From the NCBI GenBank assembly GCA_024236075.1, contig JACKLE010000006.1, positions 1 through 64,000 of the forward strand: 64,000 nt of DNA, written 5' to 3'. The notes under the pieces are model-generated. The model had not been told where the DNA came from and searched no databases. It saw only the letters and a list, made by a program, of their open reading frames with translations. The position numbers and the translations under genes were made by a program. This stretch comes from Alphaproteobacteria bacterium. Lineage in GTDB: Bacteria > Pseudomonadota > Alphaproteobacteria > JACAEB01. Positions 25,842 to 33,147 of the stretch are shown in pieces (within the stretch, counting starts at the first letter, position 1; each line of letters opens with the position of its first letter).

Positions 25842-27052
25842 GCGAAGGCCTCGGCCCGGCCCGTCGTTCGCGGGACCGCGCGCCCCGCCGCGAGGAGATC
25901 GCGCGCGCGCGCGACGACGACGGCGCTCCCGGTGAGAAGGTCCGGAAGGCCCGCGGCGGAAGGCGGAGGAGCGCTCGCGAGCCTCTCGATCGCCGCGAGC
26001 ATGGCGCAGGTGTCGTCCGGCGGCGTCGCGAGGCGGTGCGCGAGCCCCAGGGCCTCGGCGCGGCGTGCACGGATGGTCTGCTCGGCGCGCGGGCCGGTGC
26101 GGGGCACGAGCAGCGCCGGCCGGTCGTAGGTCAGGATCTCGCAAAAGGTGTTGTAGCCGCCCATGGCGAGGACGGCGGCCGCCTCGGCGACGAGGCGCTC
26201 GAGGCGGGGCTCGAAGCCGATGAAGGCGACGTCCGCCAGCCGCCGCGCGCGGGCCGAAAACGCCTTGGCGAGCGGCGCGGGGCAGAACGGCCCCGCCACG
26301 ACGAGCGCGGGCCAGGGCAGGCGCGCGCCGCTCTCATAGGCCTTGAGCACGCCGTCGATGAGGGGCGCGCCGTCCGCGCCCCCGCCGGCGGTCACGAGCA
26401 GAAAGGGCCGCGCCCCGAAGGGACGCGCGACGGGCTCGGCGGCGGGCTGCCCGCGCCGGGGCAGATAGCCCGTGAAGACGGTGCGGGCCGCGACGTCCGG
26501 CGCGAGAGGGAGGCCCGCGAGGGGGTCGCAGACGGCGGCAAGGCCGTAGACCCAGATCTGGTCGTAGCGCGCGAGGGCCGGCAGCGCTCGCTTGCGCGCC
26601 CATTCGGCGGCGAGCGCGTCGGGCGCGTCGAGGACGTCGCGCAGACCGAGGACGCGCCGGGCGCCGCGCCGCTCGAGAAGATCGAGCGCCGGCTCCAGCT
26701 CGCCCTTGAGCCCGAGGGGCTCCTTGTCGACGACGAGCAGGTCCGGATCGAAGGCGCGCGCGGTCTCCGCGATGAGCGCCCGCCGCAGCTTCACGGTCTC
26801 GGCGAGCGGAATGGGCAGGCTCAGCGTCTGGTAGCTGCCGTCGCGCCGCTTGGTCACCCCCGGCAGGCGGACGAAATCGACATGCGCGCCGAAGGCGAAG
26901 CTGCCGGCGAAGGGCGAGCCGGTGACGATGAGCACCGAGGCGCGCGGCAGGCCGTCGACGAGGGCGTGGGCGAGGGCCCGGGCCCGGCGCAGGTGGCCGA
27001 GGCCCAGCGTGTCGTGGCTGTAGATGAGGATGCGCGTCTTCGCGGCCGTCAT
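25838..27052 (-). CDS. MurG-like glycosyltransferase, copy 2
   Basis: A 404-residue protein: ILIYSHDTLGLGHLRRARALA gives the glycine-rich acceptor loop, FLLVTAGGGADGAPLI and VLAMGGYNTFCEILTYDRP with LLVPRTGPRAEQTIRA form the donor site. The same GHLRRA and P-R/H-x-GP-x2-EQT patterns occur in the gene at 21756-22934, pointing to a duplicated enzyme that has diverged. It is the first gene of the minus-strand run and diverges from the ABC transporter gene at 27197 across 144 bp. The donor may be a nucleotide-linked amino sugar, by analogy with MurG; this is only an analogy. Confidence 0.75.
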   Translation of the reverse strand: MTAAKTRILIYSHDTLGLGHLRRARALAHALVDGLPRASVLIVTGSPFAGSFAFGAHVDFVRLPGVTKRRDGSYQTLSLPIPLAETVKLRRALIAETARAFDPDLLVVDKEPLGLKGELEPALDLLERRGARRVLGLRDVLDAPDALAAEWARKRALPALARYDQIWVYGLAAVCDPLAGLPLAPDVAARTVFTGYLPRRGQPAAEPVARPFGARPFLLVTAGGGADGAPLIDGVLKAYESGARLPWPALVVAGPFCPAPLAKAFSARARRLADVAFIGFEPRLERLVAEAAAVLAMGGYNTFCEILTYDRPALLVPRTGPRAEQTIRARRAEALGLAHRLATPPDDTCAMLAAIERLASAPPPSAAGLPDLLTGSAVVVARARDLLAAGRAVPRTTGRAEAFA

Positions 27053-27196
27053 GGCGCCTCGCCCCGAAAGTGGCCCCCTTATTCATAGGAAGCCCGCCGC
27101 CCCGCGTCATCAGGCGACGCGCACACGGTGTGACGGGCGCACGTCTCCCGGCCTTTCAAGCCCGCGCCATCTCACCTATCGTCCTGCCACGCGGCT
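27053..27196. promoter_or_regulatory. Divergent promoter region between the glycan run and the degenerate ABC transporter
   Basis: These 144 bp must hold promoters for the eleven-gene minus-strand run and for the plus-strand ABC/cyclic-nucleotide set. I see no clear inverted repeat or consensus promoter hexamers. The plus-strand gene has a purine-rich GGGGGCGAAGCG close to its start. Confidence 0.35.
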
Positions 27197-29941
27197 TTGG
27201 GGGGCGAAGCGACGTTGGAACCCAACTTCTTCCGCTATGTCTGGCGCCACAGCACGCGCGAGCAGCTCGGCATTCTTGCGCTCGTCGTCCTGTCGCTGCC
27301 GTTCTACTTCGCCTCGCTGAACCTTCCCAAGGCCATCGTGAACGGGCCCATCCAGGGCGAGGGCTTCGCGACGCCCGAGGCGACGGGCCGCTTCCTGACC
27401 GTCGCGCTGCCGGTGCCCGGCGGGGATGCGATCGAGCTCTTCTCGGGCTTCGACCTCACGCGCATGCCGATGCTCTTCGCGCTGAGCGGGCTCTTCCTCG
27501 CGCTCGTCTTCGTCAACGGCGCCTTCAAGCTTCAGGTCAACACGCGCAAGGGCGAGCTCGGCGAGCGCATGCTGCGCCGCCTGCGCTACGAGCTCGTCGA
27601 CCGCGTGCTGCGCTTCCCGCCGCAGGAGTTTCGCCGCCGCAAGGCCTCCGAGATCGCGACCATGGTGAATGCCGAGGTCGAGCAGCTCGGCGGCTTCATC
27701 GGCGACGCCTTCGTTCAGCCCGCCTATCTCGGCGGCCTCGCCCTGACGGCGCTCGTCTTCATTCTGGCGCAGAGCTTCTGGCTCGGCGTCGTCGCGCTCC
27801 TCGTCGTCCTGGTGCAGGCCTTCCTCATTCCGCAGCTGAGGCGCCCGCTCCTCAAGCTCGGCCGCGCGCGCCAGCTCGCGGCCCGCGAGATGGCGGGGCG
27901 CGTCGGCGAGATCGTCGACGGCATCGTCGAGATCCACGCGAACGACACCTCGAACCTCGAGCGCGCCGACATCGCCGGCCGGCTGGGGCGCATCTTCCGC
28001 ATCCGGCTCGAAATCTACGAGCGCAAATTCTTCGTGAAGTTCCTCAACAATTTTCTCGCCCAGCTGACGCCCTTCGTCTTCTACACGGCGGGCGGCTATC
28101 TCGCGATCCGGGGCCAGCTCGACATCGGCCAGCTCGTCGCCGTCATCGCCGCGTACAAGGATCTTCCCGGACCCATCCGCGACCTCATCAACTGGGACCA
28201 GCAGCGCCTCGACGCCGAGCTGAAATTCGCGCAGGTCACGGAGCAGTTCGATCCGGAGGAGCTGCTCGCGCCCGAGCTCCAGCGTCCGGACGCGCCGGCG
28301 CCCGCCGCGCTCGCCGGAGGCCTCAAGGTGCAGAGCCTCGCCATCGCGGACGAGCGCGGGGCGCGCCTGCTGCAGGACGTCAGCCTGTCGGCGCGGCTCG
28401 ACGAGCGCATCGCGCTGATCGGTCCTCCCGGCGGCGGCAAGGAGGCGCTCGCCTATGCGCTCGTCCGCCTTCTTCAGGCCGAGCCGGGCCGCATCGCCTA
28501 CGGGGCGCACGATCTCGCCGCGCTTCCCGAGCGCGTCACGGGCCGGCGTATCGGGTTCGTCGGCCCGGATGTCTATCTGTGGCCCACGAGCGTGCGGGAG
28601 AATCTCCTCTACGCGCTGAAGCACGAGCCCCGGGGCGAGGCCGCGGCCGGCCTCAGCGCGGACGACATCCAGGAGGCGCGCCGCACGGGCAACATGCCCG
28701 CCGACGCTTCCGCCGACTGGGTCGACTACGAGGCGGCGGGCGCCACGGGTCCGGGCGACATAGAGGCGCGGCTGAAGGACGCGCTCACGCTCGTGGGGCT
28801 CGGCGAGACCGCCTTCGAATGGGGCCTGCGGCTGCGGCTCGATCCGCAGCGCGAGCCCGCGCTCGCCGAGCGTCTCGTCGCCGCGGCCGAGGGCATCGCG
28901 GCGCGGCTTGCCGAGCCGGCCTATGCGAGCCTCATCGAGCTCTTCGACGAGGCCCGGTACAATCGCAATGCGACGGTCGCCGAGAACATCCTCTTCGGCA
29001 GCTCGTCCCATGCCGCGCAGTCCCTCGACGCCCTGCCGCGCAATCCCCATTTCCGCGCGGTCCTCGCGGCGGCGGGGATCGAGCGCGACGTCCTGGGCAT
29101 GGGGCTCGCGATCGCCCGCACCATGGTCGAGCTCTTCGCCGATCTGCCGGCGGACCATCCCTATTTCGAGCAGTTCAGCTTCATCGCGAGCGCCGATCTC
29201 CCCGACTACCGCGCCATCGTGCTGCGCCTCGGAGACGATCCCGGCGAGGCGGATCCGGAGACGCGCGAGCGCCTGCTCGCGCTTCCGCTGCGCTACATCG
29301 AAGCGCGCCACCGGCTCGGGCTCGTGGACGCGGCGATGGAGAAGCGCTTCGTCGCGGCCCGCGCCCTCTTCCGCGCCGATCTCCCTGCGGAGCTCAGGGG
29401 CGCCATCGAGTTCTTCGACCGCACCCGCTACAATTCCGCCGCGACGATCGAGGACAATCTCCTCACCGGCCGGGTCGCCTACGGCAAGGTCGATGCGGAG
29501 GCGCGCGTGCGCGCGCTCCTGCGCGAGGTCCTGGCGCGCGACGGGCTCGAGGACGAGATCCTGCGCGTCGGCCTCGACCATGCCGTGGGCACCGGCGGCC
29601 GGCGTCTCGGTCTTGCCGACCGCCAGCGGCTCGGCCTCGCGCGCGCGGTGCTGAAGCGTCCACAGCTTCTGGTCGTCGACCAGGCGCTCGCCGCGCTCGA
29701 TCCGGTGAGCGAGGAGCGCGAGATGGGCCGCGTGCTGGCCTGGGCGCGCGCGCATGGCAGCGGCGTGGTGTGGGCGCTCTCGCGCCCGCACGGCGCGCGG
29801 GCCTTCGACCGGGTGGTCCTTCTCGAAGGCGGACGCGTGACGGCGCAGGGAGGACCCGAGGTCGCCGATCGCTTTCTCGCCCGCGGCGCGGCCGAGGCGC
29901 CGCGGCCCGGTCCCGTCGCAGCCGCAGGAGCGCCATCATGA
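27197..29941 (+). CDS. ABC exporter-type protein with degenerate, expanded nucleotide-binding domain
   Basis: A 914-residue protein. Residues about 20-330 form a six-helix ABC exporter membrane domain (helices near ILALVVLSLPFYFASLNL, LFALSGLFLALVFVNGAF, LALTALVFILAQSF, LTPFVFYTAGGYLAI). The ATPase region is abnormal. Walker A is GPPGGGKE (409-416) with Glu replacing Ser/Thr; the Q-loop reads FVGPDVYLW (454-462) without its Gln; the signature is LGLAD (804-808) instead of LSGGQ; Walker B ends VVDQ, with Gln829 in place of the catalytic Glu. Walker A and B lie 419 residues apart against the usual 125 or so, because of a large insertion containing repeats. It overlaps the cyclic-nucleotide-binding gene by 4 nt. 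Weak or no ATP hydrolysis is likely. The start at 27197 is the first of few options and is moderately sure. Confidence 0.8.
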   Translation: MGGEATLEPNFFRYVWRHSTREQLGILALVVLSLPFYFASLNLPKAIVNGPIQGEGFATPEATGRFLTVALPVPGGDAIELFSGFDLTRMPMLFALSGLFLALVFVNGAFKLQVNTRKGELGERMLRRLRYELVDRVLRFPPQEFRRRKASEIATMVNAEVEQLGGFIGDAFVQPAYLGGLALTALVFILAQSFWLGVVALLVVLVQAFLIPQLRRPLLKLGRARQLAAREMAGRVGEIVDGIVEIHANDTSNLERADIAGRLGRIFRIRLEIYERKFFVKFLNNFLAQLTPFVFYTAGGYLAIRGQLDIGQLVAVIAAYKDLPGPIRDLINWDQQRLDAELKFAQVTEQFDPEELLAPELQRPDAPAPAALAGGLKVQSLAIADERGARLLQDVSLSARLDERIALIGPPGGGKEALAYALVRLLQAEPGRIAYGAHDLAALPERVTGRRIGFVGPDVYLWPTSVRENLLYALKHEPRGEAAAGLSADDIQEARRTGNMPADASADWVDYEAAGATGPGDIEARLKDALTLVGLGETAFEWGLRLRLDPQREPALAERLVAAAEGIAARLAEPAYASLIELFDEARYNRNATVAENILFGSSSHAAQSLDALPRNPHFRAVLAAAGIERDVLGMGLAIARTMVELFADLPADHPYFEQFSFIASADLPDYRAIVLRLGDDPGEADPETRERLLALPLRYIEARHRLGLVDAAMEKRFVAARALFRADLPAELRGAIEFFDRTRYNSAATIEDNLLTGRVAYGKVDAEARVRALLREVLARDGLEDEILRVGLDHAVGTGGRRLGLADRQRLGLARAVLKRPQLLVVDQALAALDPVSEEREMGRVLAWARAHGSGVVWALSRPHGARAFDRVVLLEGGRVTAQGGPEVADRFLARGAAEAPRPGPVAAAGAPS

Positions 29942-30399
29942 CCAGCCTCGACGATGTCGTCCGCCGGCTTCAGACGCTGCCCTTCTTCGCGAACATGGAT
30001 GCGGGCGTCCTGAAGCTCCTCGTCTTCACGAACGAGCGCCTGACCTACGAGCGCGGCGACGTGCTGTGCCGGCAGGGCGAGGTCGGCGACGCGGCCTATG
30101 TGCTGCTCGACGGGGAGGCGGAGGTGCTGGTCGCGACGGCCGAGGGTCCGGTCCGCGTCGCGGCGCTGAAAGGGGTGACGCTCGTCGGCGAGATCGCGAT
30201 CCTCATCGACGTGCCGCGCACCGCGACCATCCGCGCCACGGGCCGGCTCGACGCCCTGAAGGTCACCAAGGAGCGCTTCTTCCAGCTCATGGAGGACTAT
30301 CCGGGCATCGCCATCGAGACCATGCGCGTGCTCGCGAGCCGGCTCGAGGCGACGACCGCCGAGCTCGCCAGGGCGCGCGCCGCGCTGCACGAGAAATGA
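29938..30399 (+). CDS. Cyclic nucleotide-binding domain protein (Crp-type cNMP fold, no DNA-binding domain)
   Basis: A 153-residue protein that is almost wholly one cNMP-binding beta-roll: LQTLPFFANMDAGVLKLL, YERGDVLCRQGEVGDAAYVLLDGEAEV, then GEIAILIDVPRTATIRA, which is the phosphate-binding cassette with the conserved Glu and Arg. No helix-turn-helix follows; the last 35 residues form an amphipathic helix (METMRVLASRLEATTAELARA-like region). It starts inside the ABC gene stop (ATGA), so the two are made together. It is likely a regulatory subunit that senses cAMP or cGMP for the transporter. A PaaI-type gene follows 16 bp later. Confidence 0.85.
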   Translation: MTSLDDVVRRLQTLPFFANMDAGVLKLLVFTNERLTYERGDVLCRQGEVGDAAYVLLDGEAEVLVATAEGPVRVAALKGVTLVGEIAILIDVPRTATIRATGRLDALKVTKERFFQLMEDYPGIAIETMRVLASRLEATTAELARARAALHEK

Positions 30400-30415
30400 G
30401 ATTTGGAGGAATGCC

Positions 30416-30868
30416 ATGGCGCTGATCCGCACCGAGCCCGAAAAGGTCGAGGACTATCCGCCGAACATCCGCTCCATGATGAAGAAGCCCTCGCCGGCCG
30501 CCCGCACGCTCGGGCTCAAGGTGGAGGCCTTCGACGTGGAGGGGGGCTATGCCGAGCTTTCCTTCGACGCCGGGGAGGGGCTTCTCAACAAATGGGGCGC
30601 CATCCAGGGCGGCATGGTCGCCGCGATGCTCGACGAGGCGCTCGCCCATGCCGCCGGCCTCACGCTTTCCTGGGGCGAGATCTGCCCCAATCTCGAGACC
30701 AAGGTGAGCTTCCTCTCGGTCGCCCGGCCCGGCCGCCTCCTCGCCAAGGGGCGCATGGTGAAGCGCGGCAAGCAGGTGGGCTTCGTCGAGGCCGAGCTGC
30801 GCGACGAGGCGGGCAAGCTGCTCGCCACGGCGACCGGCACCGTCGCCTTCATGGCCGCGAAGGGCTGA
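30416..30868 (+). CDS. PaaI family hotdog thioesterase
   Basis: A 150-residue hotdog-fold protein of normal family length. LLNKWGAIQGGMVAAMLDEALAHAAG matches the helix and catalytic region of PaaI/YdiI-like acyl-CoA thioesterases (His/Asn-Gly-Gly-type oxyanion loop replaced by QGGMVAAMLDEA with the acid residue), and ETKVSFLSVARPGRL the central strand. GGAGG lies 7-8 nt upstream of the ATG. Its closeness to the ABC/cNMP pair suggests a shared operon, perhaps dealing with acyl or lipid chains. The substrate is not predictable. Confidence 0.8.
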   Translation: MALIRTEPEKVEDYPPNIRSMMKKPSPAARTLGLKVEAFDVEGGYAELSFDAGEGLLNKWGAIQGGMVAAMLDEALAHAAGLTLSWGEICPNLETKVSFLSVARPGRLLAKGRMVKRGKQVGFVEAELRDEAGKLLATATGTVAFMAAKG

Positions 30869-31545
30869 TGGGAACCCGCCTCCCATTCGAGTGGCCGCCT
30901 CGCCTCGAGGTCGGGGAGCGCATCCTGCACGTGCTGCCCGTCGTCGTGCCGCGAAAGGAGAGGCGCGGCCGTCTGTGGCTGCTTTGGGACATTCCTCGTT
31001 GGCTTGCCGGGGTTGGCCTTCTGCTTGGCGTTCTTGTCGTTCCTGGCGCCATCAAGTGGTTTGTCGAAGCTTGCGACGGGCGGCCGGTATCGCCGTCGAG
31101 CGTCGAGGCGTTCGTCTTGATCCTCGCCGCCATCCCTTCGGCCCTTGCGCTATTGGCCGGCGCCGGGGTGCTTGTCGCAATGGCGGTCGGCTTGGGCATT
31201 CATACCTACCGAGCGCCCATTCGCTGGACTTTCGGCGGTCGCCGGGAGGATGAGCAGCGGAGCGCATGGCAGTTCGTCGTCACGACGCGGCGGCTGATCT
31301 ACATAGACGATTTCGAGGACGGCTCTTCTTGCGCCATTTCCTTTGCGTCTCTCGCCGGCTGCGTCCTCGGCATCGAGGGGGGGCGTCGAGGACGAAAGTT
31401 CCGCCTCGTAGCCAAGCGCAAGGAGCGGAATTGGCGTGGTCGAGAGCGCACCGAAGTCATCTTCGGGCCTCTTCCATCCGAGGACGACGCCCGCAGCCTG
31501 CTCGCTCACATCGAGGCCGCCAGAAAGGCGTCCGCGGATGGCTGA
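30868..31545 (+). CDS. Uncharacterised membrane protein with two N-terminal helices
   Basis: A 225-residue protein that I do not recognise. Its start overlaps the thioesterase stop by 1 nt (TGATG). Two strong membrane helices lie at about 48-66 (GVGLLLGVLVVPGAIKWF) and 80-112 (VLILAAIPSALALLAGAGVLVAMAVGL). The rest is a soluble domain with a beta-rich look: WQFVVTTRRLIYIDDF resembles a bacterial PH-like domain, where a 'T-x-x-R-L' strand is typical, and FRLVAKRKERNW and VIFGPLPSEDDARSLL close the fold. GC content is visibly a bit lower than that of its neighbours. A PH-like membrane protein is a guess. Confidence 0.6.
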   Translation: MGTRLPFEWPPRLEVGERILHVLPVVVPRKERRGRLWLLWDIPRWLAGVGLLLGVLVVPGAIKWFVEACDGRPVSPSSVEAFVLILAAIPSALALLAGAGVLVAMAVGLGIHTYRAPIRWTFGGRREDEQRSAWQFVVTTRRLIYIDDFEDGSSCAISFASLAGCVLGIEGGRRGRKFRLVAKRKERNWRGRERTEVIFGPLPSEDDARSLLAHIEAARKASADG

Positions 31546-31548
31546 TCC

Positions 31549-32352
31549 TCAGCCCGCCTCCAGCTCCACCGTCACCGGGACGTGGTCGGAGGGGCGCTCC
31601 CAATTGCGCGCGGCCTTCAGGATCCGGAGACGCCCCGCAAAGTCCTTGAGCGGCGGGCTCACCCAGATGTGATCGAGCCGGCGGCCGCGATTGGAGGCCT
31701 CCCAGTCGCGCGCGCGGTAGCTCCACCAGGTGTAGAGCTTCTCGGGCTCCGGACGCTCCGCGCGCGCCACGTCGACGAAATCGAGCGTCTCGCGCAGGCG
31801 CGCCATGGCCTCGACCTCGACGGGCGTGTGGCTGACCACGTCGAGAAGCTGCTTGTGGCTCCATACGTCGTGCTCGAAGGGCGCGATGTTTAGATCGCCG
31901 ACGAGGACGATGCGGGCCTTCCGCCTGTCCTTGCGCCCCGCGAAATAGCCGCGCATCTCGTCCACGAAATGGAGCTTGTGGTCGAACTTCTCGTTGAGCG
32001 CGCGGTCCGGCACGTCGCCGCCGGCGGGAACGTAGAAATTATGGAGCTCGATGCCTCCGGGCAGGGCGACGGCGACGTGGCGCGCCTCGCCCCGCCGGCA
32101 GAATTTGGGGCGCGGGCCGGCCTCGAAGGGAACGCGCGAGAGAATCGCGACGCCGTGATAGCCCTTCTGGCCCGCGATCGCGGAATGGACGTAGCCGCGC
32201 TCGGAAAACGGCGCCAGCGGGAACAAAGAATCCTCCGTCTTGGTTTCCTGGAGGCAGAGCACGTCGGGGGCCTCCTCCTCCAGGAAGCGCCCGACGAGGT
32301 CCGCCCGCAGGCGGACGGAATTGATGTTCCAGGTGGCGAGCTTGAGGCGCAT
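31549..32352 (-). CDS. xthA: Exodeoxyribonuclease III
   Basis: A 267-residue enzyme with the full set of family motifs: LATWNINSVR, DVLCLQETK (metal-binding Glu), LHNFYVPAGGD, IVLVGDLNIAP (catalytic Asp and Asn), RRLDHIWV and the terminal SDHVPVTVEL. It removes nucleotides 3' to 5' from duplex DNA and cleaves at abasic sites in base-excision repair. It converges on the membrane-protein gene with a 3-bp gap. Upstream lies a long gap with a 10-bp hairpin at 32442-32469, which could be in its leader. Confidence 0.95.
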   Translation of the reverse strand: MRLKLATWNINSVRLRADLVGRFLEEEAPDVLCLQETKTEDSLFPLAPFSERGYVHSAIAGQKGYHGVAILSRVPFEAGPRPKFCRRGEARHVAVALPGGIELHNFYVPAGGDVPDRALNEKFDHKLHFVDEMRGYFAGRKDRRKARIVLVGDLNIAPFEHDVWSHKQLLDVVSHTPVEVEAMARLRETLDFVDVARAERPEPEKLYTWWSYRARDWEASNRGRRLDHIWVSPPLKDFAGRLRILKAARNWERPSDHVPVTVELEAG

Positions 32353-32441
32353 GGCGGATCTGGCGGCGGCGGGGCGAGACCTCGCGCTTTAGCGAGGCGG
32401 CCGGACGCCTGTCCAGTCCTGCGCTCGCGAGGCGGCCGGCC

Positions 32442-32469
32442 GGGCTGTGTCACAGTTTCGACACAGCCC
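32442..32469. other. Perfect 10-bp inverted repeat upstream of xthA
   Basis: GGGCTGTGTC (32442-32451) and GACACAGCCC (32460-32469) pair perfectly across an 8-nt loop. It lies 90 bp upstream of the xthA start on the minus strand and has no T-run after it on either strand. It may be an operator or a leader hairpin. Confidence 0.4.
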
Positions 32470-32589
32470 TGTCCGTTCGCGCGATGCGTTCACGCCCAAT
32501 TCACTGCCCGCCGTCGTGGATAGCGCCTGAAATGTCTTGACTTCCGTCCAGTCACGTGATCGTGGTGCGGCGAATCCGTGGCCTGGGCC

Positions 32590-32770
32590 CAAATAAAGTG
32601 CGCCCGGCCAGAGGGGCTGGCCGGGCGCAACATTGCGCGGTGTACGCGCGCGCCGGGAGGGGATAGACCGGCGCTTCCAGACGGACACCGGATCCTGCAA
32701 GCGGGGGGGGCAACGCCGATCCGGCGTGTGGCTCCGTCTGTCTGCTTCCAGGAAATAGGCTAAGGGCGCC
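32590..32770 (-). ncRNA. Candidate structured non-coding RNA ending in a strong hairpin
   Basis: Four perfect pairings follow one another. TCCGTCTG (32733-32740) pairs with CAGACGGA (32678-32685), continued inward by GATCCGG (32718-32724) with CCGGATC (32688-32694). Then come GCGCCGG/CCGGCGC (32650-32656 and 32668-32674), GCGCG/CGCGC (32635-32639 and 32645-32649) and a 12-bp stem at 32600-32628 with a 5-nt loop. On the minus strand the last stem is followed by ACTTTATTT, a weak U-rich tail, so I favour minus-strand transcription; boundaries are approximate. The long bulged stem and the roughly 180-nt size recall 6S RNA, but I cannot confirm that family. Confidence 0.35.
32600..32628 (-). terminator. 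12-bp GC stem with 5-nt loop, possible terminator
   Basis: GCGCCCGGCCAG at 32600-32611 and CTGGCCGGGCGC at 32617-32628 form a perfect 12-bp stem. Read on the minus strand it is followed by ACTTTATTT, which could act as an imperfect termination tail; on the plus strand nothing U-rich follows. Confidence 0.4.
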
Positions 32771-33147
32771 CGGTTTTCAATGGTTTTTTGTGGACGCTCC
32801 GGTCGCGGCGACGCGATGCAGCTATGCCTTTGCGCCCGCGCTCGTGGCGCTTGTGGCTCGTCTCACTGCCGCATCTATCCGGAATTCATGGATGCATCGA
32901 TGTGACGGCATCACACGGGGAGACAAGACCCCGTCCAGATCTGTGGCAGAAAAGTCGCCAAATCCGGGGCGTCCGACAGGTCCGCCGCCTGCCCGCCGTC
33001 CCGTGGTATCGACGCCACAGCGGGCCGGAAAGTTGCGGGACATCCGATGCGGAAAACCCGTCGGCCGCGCGCAAATACCCGCTCGGCGGGTACAAAAGCA
33101 GCCCAAAAAAAATGGTTAACAGACCGTTGACGGACGCGCCGGGGGGG

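Larger units (their letters stand above)
32353..33147. other. 795-bp gap without a convincing gene; hairpin-rich
   Basis: This gap between xthA and folD has no open frame with protein-like composition. It holds a 10-bp hairpin (32442-32469), a chain of perfect hairpins (32600-32740, listed separately), a T-run at 32784-32789, a purine-rich run of eight A at 33105-33112 and a near-CtrA sequence at 33116-33130. Around 32780-33120 base composition is a little less GC-rich than in genes. Small frames such as 32790-33119 plus show no family resemblance. Confidence 0.5.

Noticed and set aside
32401..32440. Short GCGAGGCGGCCGG repeats as a possible CRISPR or tandem array
   Set aside because: Only two copies about 36 bp apart, with no regular spacer structure; no cas genes in the window.
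32790..33119. Small basic plus-strand frame (109 codons) in the xthA-folD gap
   Set aside because: There is no ribosome binding site or family resemblance, and overlapping frames on the other strand are equally open.
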